NCBI GenBank assembly: GCA_002428415.1
Contig: DIWI01000046.1
Span: 1 to 10,206, forward strand
Length of the DNA: 10,206 nt
Direction of reading: 5' to 3'
DNA from: Clostridiaceae bacterium UBA6110
GTDB taxonomy: Bacteria > Bacillota > Clostridia > Clostridiales > Clostridiaceae
A program made the position numbers and the translations under genes. How positions within the stretch are numbered: the stretch's first letter is position 1; each line of letters begins with the position of its first letter. Below the pieces are notes generated by a model. It had not been told where the DNA came from. It did not search any database and saw nothing but the letters and a program-made list of their open reading frames with translations. This document shows positions 6,952-10,206 of this stretch, one piece after another.

Positions 6952-6979
6952 TTCAAATTTGAATTGTTATGCTATTATA
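6952..6979. promoter_or_regulatory. Divergent pirin/hxlR promoter region with candidate operator
   Basis: The perfect 12-bp palindrome TTCAAATTTGAA (6952-6963) lies between the two divergent genes. On the minus strand a consensus TATAAT (6979-6974) lies just upstream of it, placing the palindrome near the pirin transcription start. On the plus strand TTGAAT (6959-6964), within and one base past the palindrome, and TATCAT (6981-6986), 16 bases apart, are possible -35/-10 boxes for hxlR. One bound regulator could thus control both genes, as is usual for HxlR proteins. The known YodB/HypR-type TACT-N7-AGTA operator is not present. Confidence 0.5.
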
Positions 6980-7046
6980 TTATCATGAATAAGTTAATTA
7001 GGAAGTATGCACTTTTTACTCAGATACTACCTGAAAGGAAAGTAAT

Positions 7047-7385
7047 ATGGAGAAAAATCTTGAAGTAACCAAAGGCTGCCCCATTGAAGGGACCCTCCAG
7101 CTGATAGAGGGAAAATGGAAGCTGGTGATATTGTGGCACCTTTCCCAGGAAAAGGTGATGCGCTACGGTGAAATCAAAAATGCCATGACAAGGATAACAC
7201 ACAAGATGCTGAGCCAGCAGCTGAAGGAGCTTGAAGCAGATGGCCTTATCCATAGGGAAGCATTTGCGCAGATACCTCCTAAGGTAGAGTACTCACTTAC
7301 TGAGCTTGGGGTTTCATTCCTTCCTGTCATAAAAAGCATGAGCGACTGGGGGGATTCACACCTTATCAATGCTGGTGAGAAATGA
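7047..7385 (+). CDS. HxlR (DUF24) family winged-helix transcriptional regulator
   Basis: DNA-binding regulator of 112 residues. CPIEGTLQLIEGKWKLVILWHL (11-32) is the family hallmark. The helix-turn-helix covers about 38-65 (YGEIKNAM, ITHKMLSQQLKELEADGLI), and the wing with conserved PPKVEYSLTELG is at 77-88. Cys11 matches the conserved N-terminal cysteine that senses diamide, quinones or hypochlorite in B. subtilis YodB and HypR. It is divergent from the pirin gene, which it probably represses along with itself. The Shine-Dalgarno is AAAGGA about seven bases before ATG. The TTAGAC motif of the nupN promoter is absent from this intergenic region, so this is unlikely to be the regulator of that operon. 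Confidence 0.93.
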   Translation: MEKNLEVTKGCPIEGTLQLIEGKWKLVILWHLSQEKVMRYGEIKNAMTRITHKMLSQQLKELEADGLIHREAFAQIPPKVEYSLTELGVSFLPVIKSMSDWGDSHLINAGEK

Positions 7386-7459
7386 ATCCCTATACAGGTA
7401 AAGCTGCCAATTTCTCTAATAGCAGTGCACCATAATTGAAAATAAAAGGCGGTGTTCAT

Positions 7460-8443
7460 GTGTCTAATCTTAAAATTGAAGGTTCCTCAAGGCTTATCGG
7501 GAGGATAAGGCTCGGAGACGGCGTTTATATTGCTCAGGGGTCCGTATTGCGCTCAGTTGACGATTCAGTGACCATAGGAAATTCAACCTTTGTCCTTGAG
7601 AATTCGGTCCTTATCGGTACGTCAGAGCATCCACTGAGGATTGGAAGCAAAACCGTTTTTGGCCACAAGTGCATAGCCATCGGAGCAGAAATCGGTAACC
7701 TCTGCGAGATCGGAAATGGGGTTATTTTCATGCCGGGCTCCAGGATAGGCAACATGTGCATATTCGGGGAAGGAACAGTCATTCCAGAGAACCGTATCAT
7801 ACCTGACGAGTCTGTGGTTGTCGGAAGACCAGGCAGAGTGATCAGGAAGCTGACTGATGATGACAGAGCCATGATTAAAAGGATGAGAAACAATGATGTG
7901 ACACTTACCGATCATACCGAAAATATTCTGGACATTGAAATAAGGGAAGGTGAGGTTATGGGAAAGCTTAATGAATTATTAGGAAAGATTCCGGTAGTTG
8001 CTGAATCAGCATTCATATATGATTCTGCTGAGATCAACGGAGATGTTATGATCGGAGAGAATTCGGTGATAGGCTCTGGTGTCAGGATTATAGGAAACTC
8101 ACATGGTCCCGTCAGGATAGGCAGCAATGTCCATATACTTGAGAATTCAGTTCTTCACCTGCTACCGGACAACATGCTTATTGTTGAGGACAATGTCACC
8201 ATAGGACCGGGATGCATAATACACGGGACAACCATAGGAACAGGCAGCATAATAGAATCAGGTTCCATAGTCTGTGACTACAGCAGACTTGGCAAAAATA
8301 CCCTGGTAAAATCCGGTACCCTGGTAAAGCAGAGGAGCATTTTCAACGACAACGAGATTCTGGAGGGTTTCCCTGCTAAGGTAATTGGAAATAGCACTGA
8401 AGCACTAAAAAAACCTGATTATATAAGGCTGATGAAACCTTGA
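7460..8443 (+). CDS. Tandem gamma-carbonic-anhydrase-like hexapeptide protein with metal site split between domains
   Basis: A 327-residue protein made of two left-handed beta-helix domains of the gamma-carbonic anhydrase/PaaY type (about 1-145 and 180-327), joined by an acidic linker. The copies align without gaps around the metal site: ENSVLI (47-52) against ENSVLH (228-233), and VFGHKCIAIG (66-75) against TIGPGCIIHG (247-256). Relative to Cam, the N-domain has Ile52, His69, Ile74 and the C-domain has His233, Pro250, His255 at the His81/His117/His122 positions. The Arg59 equivalent is kept in both (Arg31, Arg209), Asp76 is Glu (47, 228) and Gln75 is Leu. GTG at 7460 is chosen because AGGCGGTG lies five bases upstream; the TTG at 7436 has no ribosome site. 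It may follow hxlR in one transcript (74-base gap). Activity could be carbonic anhydrase, thioesterase or purely structural. Confidence 0.85.
   Translation: MSNLKIEGSSRLIGRIRLGDGVYIAQGSVLRSVDDSVTIGNSTFVLENSVLIGTSEHPLRIGSKTVFGHKCIAIGAEIGNLCEIGNGVIFMPGSRIGNMCIFGEGTVIPENRIIPDESVVVGRPGRVIRKLTDDDRAMIKRMRNNDVTLTDHTENILDIEIREGEVMGKLNELLGKIPVVAESAFIYDSAEINGDVMIGENSVIGSGVRIIGNSHGPVRIGSNVHILENSVLHLLPDNMLIVEDNVTIGPGCIIHGTTIGTGSIIESGSIVCDYSRLGKNTLVKSGTLVKQRSIFNDNEILEGFPAKVIGNSTEALKKPDYIRLMKP
7943..7960 (+). promoter_or_regulatory. Internal Shine-Dalgarno and in-frame ATG before the second beta-helix domain
   Basis: AGGGAAGGTGAGG (7943-7955) precedes an in-frame ATG at 7958, which is Met167 of the full chain. 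Starting there would yield a free 161-residue C-domain. The position is exactly the linker between the two domains, so this may be a working internal start or the fossil start of a gene that became fused to the one upstream. Confidence 0.45.
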
Positions 8444-8460
8444 AAATGGTAGATTGCCTT

Positions 8461-8479
8461 CACATCTGATAAAGATGTG
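8461..8479 (+). repeat. Small hairpin after the tandem beta-helix gene
   Basis: CACATCT (8461-8467) and AGATGTG (8473-8479) form a perfect 7-bp stem with a GATAA loop, 17 bases after the stop codon. No T-run follows, so it is a stability or pausing element at most. The stronger terminator lies 22 bases further on. Confidence 0.4.
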
Positions 8480-8501
8480 CACACAATAATTATAATGGAA
8501 A

Positions 8502-8542
8502 CAGAGGCTTGGCTTCTCAGTTGAAGAGAATCCAAGCCTCTG
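8502..8542. terminator. Factor-independent terminator between convergent genes
   Basis: A perfect 11-bp stem (CAGAGGCTTGG at 8502-8512, CCAAGCCTCTG at 8532-8542) encloses an inner 5-bp TTCTC/GAGAA stem. On the plus strand ATTATTACTGTCTTTTCTATTTTT follows; on the minus strand TTTCCATTATAATT follows. It probably ends the beta-helix transcript and may also serve the UxaA-type operon from the other side. The remaining 98 bases to the UxaA-type gene hold nothing I recognise. Confidence 0.8.
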
Positions 8543-8640
8543 ATTATTACTGTCTTTTCTATTTTTGCACATTCATTGCATCGATCGCTTTGTTCCAAAT
8601 CCCCAACTGGACTAAGAAGCATGGTGATAAATGGTAGTTC

Positions 8641-9798
8641 TCAGGAATAGCTGAAGAACTGATTTATCGCCATGTCTGAGAAGCCATTGACCTCAGCTAC
8701 AACTTCTTCGCCGTTGCACACTCTTACTATGTGATCCAGAAGCTCCGCTCCAAGCTCATCAACTGTCTTTTCACCGCTGATGCTTGTGCTCGTGTCAAAA
8801 TCGATCATGTCTGATAGTCTAGATGCCGTATCTTTATTCCCGGTTATCTTTATGACTGGTGCTATGGCATTCCCGACAGGTGTTCCCATACCAGTGGTGA
8901 ATGCAACAACCTGGGCTCCACCTGCTACCAACGAAACTACAGAAGCCACGTCATAGGCTGTTCCATCCATGAATACGAGACCTTTCCTGTCTACCAACTG
9001 ACCATATTTGTAAACTCCCATGAATGGTTTCGTACCGCTCTTATGTATGCATCCCAGGGACTTTTCCTCAAGAGTTGTTATCCCGCTGGCTTTATTGCCC
9101 GGGGACGGATTTGCACTCCTTATGTCCTCACCGTTGTCCTTGCACATCCTGTCGTACCTGATTACCGTATCATAAAGCTCCTGGCCGATTTCAGGAGTAA
9201 AGCCTCTCCTCTTCAGTATGTTCTCTGTCCCGATGGCTTCAGGTGTCTCGCACAGCACTGAAGTGCCACCAAGGTCAATCAGTCTGTCGGAGGTGACACC
9301 CAGGACCGCATTGGAAGAAAATCCTGATGTTGGGTCGGAGCCTCCACATTCAAGGCCAAGTATGATTTCGGACAGGTCGCATTCTTCCCTAACACACTTA
9401 TCTGCACCTGCCTTGAGCTCGTTCACTATCTCGAGACCCTTGCTGACAGTCTTCTGTATCCCGCCTTCCTGCTGGATGCTGATATAGTGAACAGGTTTAC
9501 TCGTCTTCTTCCTTATAGCCTCAATATACCTGTCATTGCGTAGCATCTCACAGCCTAGTCCCACTATCAGGACCCCATAGACATTCCCGTTGGCAATAAG
9601 ACCTGAGAGTATCTCGAGGGTCAGTGCAGTGTCGCTTGAATTCTGTGCGCATCCATTTGGGTTGTACAGGTATACTGCATCAGCCTTGTTCGCTATCTTC
9701 TGAGCTGCTCCGGCAGCGCATATCACACCTGGCATTACAATGACATGGTTTCGGATCCCAACGCGTCCGTCCGGACGTCTATAACCGTTGAACTTCAT
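8641..9798 (-). CDS. UxaA-family hydro-lyase, large subunit (altronate/galactarate dehydratase C-terminal type)
   Basis: The catalytic large subunit of a split UxaA/GarD/SuyB-type lyase (GD_AH_C domain) that eliminates water, or sulfite in SuyB, from a hydroxy acid. At 385 residues it matches the stand-alone large subunits, while UxaA itself is near 495 because the SAF domain is fused. Motifs are GYRRPDGRVGIRN (5-17), NPNGC (47-51), GLGCE (80-84), LECGGSDPTSGFSSN (149-163), CETPEAIGTE (183-192), SPGNKASGITTLEEKSLGC (232-250) and FTTGMGTPVGN (300-310). Conserved cysteines 50, 83, 151 and 250 may hold metal. The ATG has GGAGGGAGCT before it, overlapping the stop of the small-subunit gene, so the two are coupled. 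Candidate substrates are D-altronate, D-galactarate or (R)-sulfolactate; nothing here decides between them. Confidence 0.9.
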   Translation of the reverse strand: MKFNGYRRPDGRVGIRNHVIVMPGVICAAGAAQKIANKADAVYLYNPNGCAQNSSDTALTLEILSGLIANGNVYGVLIVGLGCEMLRNDRYIEAIRKKTSKPVHYISIQQEGGIQKTVSKGLEIVNELKAGADKCVREECDLSEIILGLECGGSDPTSGFSSNAVLGVTSDRLIDLGGTSVLCETPEAIGTENILKRRGFTPEIGQELYDTVIRYDRMCKDNGEDIRSANPSPGNKASGITTLEEKSLGCIHKSGTKPFMGVYKYGQLVDRKGLVFMDGTAYDVASVVSLVAGGAQVVAFTTGMGTPVGNAIAPVIKITGNKDTASRLSDMIDFDTSTSISGEKTVDELGAELLDHIVRVCNGEEVVAEVNGFSDMAINQFFSYS

Positions 9799-9807
9799 AG
9801 CTCCCTC

Positions 9808-10077
9808 CTATTTGAAACTGCTTAGATTATGTTCATGCACATGGTCCCCGACATTGATATCTGCAGTCGCATACCCTATTATTTCTCCGTACTTGTAGAC
9901 TTCATTTCCCTTTACCACGTTCTTCACGGCAACCTTGTGGTTTATTGGAATATCGGAGTTGGCCTTTACCATGAGGCTCATGTCATTTATGATGTACGAA
10001 ACATCGCTACCTGCTGATACTCCTGAAGTAACAGTTACAACAGTATCCATCTCATTCATAATTACAGAATTTACCAT
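9808..10077 (-). CDS. UxaA-family hydro-lyase, SAF-domain small subunit
   Basis: An 89-residue SAF-domain protein equivalent to the N-terminus of UxaA/GarD or to SuyA, the small subunit of sulfolactate sulfo-lyase. The diagnostic stretch is DIPINHKVAVKNVVKG (37-52), followed by YKYGEIIGYATADINVGDHVHEHNL (57-81), which reads as the family pattern of His/Lys before an acidic-Gly-Val-His-His-like ending. The start has AAAGGAGG five bases before ATG. The gene ends nine bases before the large-subunit start. Together they should form one enzyme. Confidence 0.88.
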   Translation of the reverse strand: MVNSVIMNEMDTVVTVTSGVSAGSDVSYIINDMSLMVKANSDIPINHKVAVKNVVKGNEVYKYGEIIGYATADINVGDHVHEHNLSSFK

Positions 10078-10107
10078 CCTTGCCTCCTTTGTATCACGAC
10101 TATTGCA

Positions 10108-10185
10108 TTACTCATTTTTATTTGAAGGTTCATAAGCGTTAGAGTTCGGAGACTCGTGACTTAAGTCATGAGAGGAGAACTCCAT
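10108..10185 (-). CDS. Possible 25-codon ORF upstream of the lyase operon
   Basis: An ATG at 10185 with AAAGGGGTG just upstream opens a 25-codon frame ending in TAA at 10108, 30 bases before the small-subunit start. The predicted peptide is hydrophilic and rich in Ser, Asn, Glu and His (begins MEFSSHDLSH), with no membrane segment or known domain. An in-frame TAA lies upstream at the window edge, so it is not the tail of a longer gene in this frame. It overlaps the inverted repeat at 10142-10182, so the apparent frame may be a by-product of that structure. Confidence 0.25.
   Translation of the reverse strand: MEFSSHDLSHESPNSNAYEPSNKNE
10142..10182. repeat. Nested inverted repeat upstream of the lyase operon
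   Basis: Outer arms GAGTTC (10142-10147) and GAACTC (10177-10182) enclose a nearly palindromic core (10153-10172) built on TGACTTAAGTCA. As RNA it gives an outer 6-bp stem, an internal loop and an inner hairpin with a TTAA loop. There is no T-run after it in either direction. It may be a leader structure, a regulator site, or one copy of a dispersed palindromic repeat. Confidence 0.55.
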
Positions 10186-10206
10186 TACACCCCTTTCGTT
10201 CGATTA

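Noticed and set aside
7436..7459. TTG start for the tandem beta-helix protein
   Set aside because: No ribosome site precedes it, while GTG at 7460 has AGGCGGTG five bases upstream.
7460..8443. Assembly error or frameshift joining two separate genes
   Set aside because: The frame is continuous with a normal linker and no compressed homopolymer at the joint; both copies diverged at the same sites in a complementary way, which suggests an old duplication.

Overview
The window looks like chromosome from a low- to mid-GC anaerobic Firmicute, probably class Clostridia. Reasons: strong AGGAGG-type Shine-Dalgarno sites before nearly every gene, tightly coupled operons, frequent AGG/AGA/ATA codons, and a gene set (BMP-family nucleoside ABC importer, HxlR regulator, split UxaA-family lyase) common in that group. 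The genus cannot be fixed from the sequence. I see no rRNA, tRNA, insertion sequence, phage gene or CRISPR array.

Region 1 (17-5840, minus strand) is a nucleoside uptake and salvage operon, transcribed right to left: substrate-binding lipoprotein (nupN-like), double ATPase (nupO), two permeases (nupP, nupQ), then a nucleoside phosphorylase. Imported nucleosides would be split by phosphate into base and (deoxy)ribose-1-phosphate. A 10-bp hairpin separates the lipoprotein gene from the ATPase gene, a usual arrangement for making extra binding protein. The 338-bp region upstream of nupN carries seven copies of a TTAGAC/GTCTAA half-site around two apparent promoters, so an unidentified regulator probably controls the operon.

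Region 2 (5927-7385) is a pirin-type cupin gene followed by a small GNAT-like acetyltransferase gene on the minus strand, diverging from an HxlR-family regulator gene on the plus strand. The shared intergenic region holds a 12-bp perfect palindrome that is a candidate operator.

Region 3 (7460-8443, plus strand) encodes one chain with two gamma-carbonic-anhydrase-like left-handed beta-helix domains. The three metal-binding histidines of the family are divided between the copies: the N-terminal domain keeps only the His117 equivalent and the C-terminal domain keeps only the His81 and His122 equivalents. In the archetype Cam, His81 and His122 come from one subunit and His117 from its neighbour, so a complete site could form only where a C-domain meets an N-domain. 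An in-frame ATG with its own Shine-Dalgarno lies just before the second domain. This is the most unusual item in the window.

Region 4 (8641-10206, minus strand) is a two-gene operon for a split UxaA/SuyAB-type hydro-lyase (SAF-domain small subunit, then large subunit), substrate unknown. It converges with region 3 on a strong hairpin terminator. Upstream of it, at the window edge, is a compact inverted-repeat element overlapping a possible 25-codon ORF.
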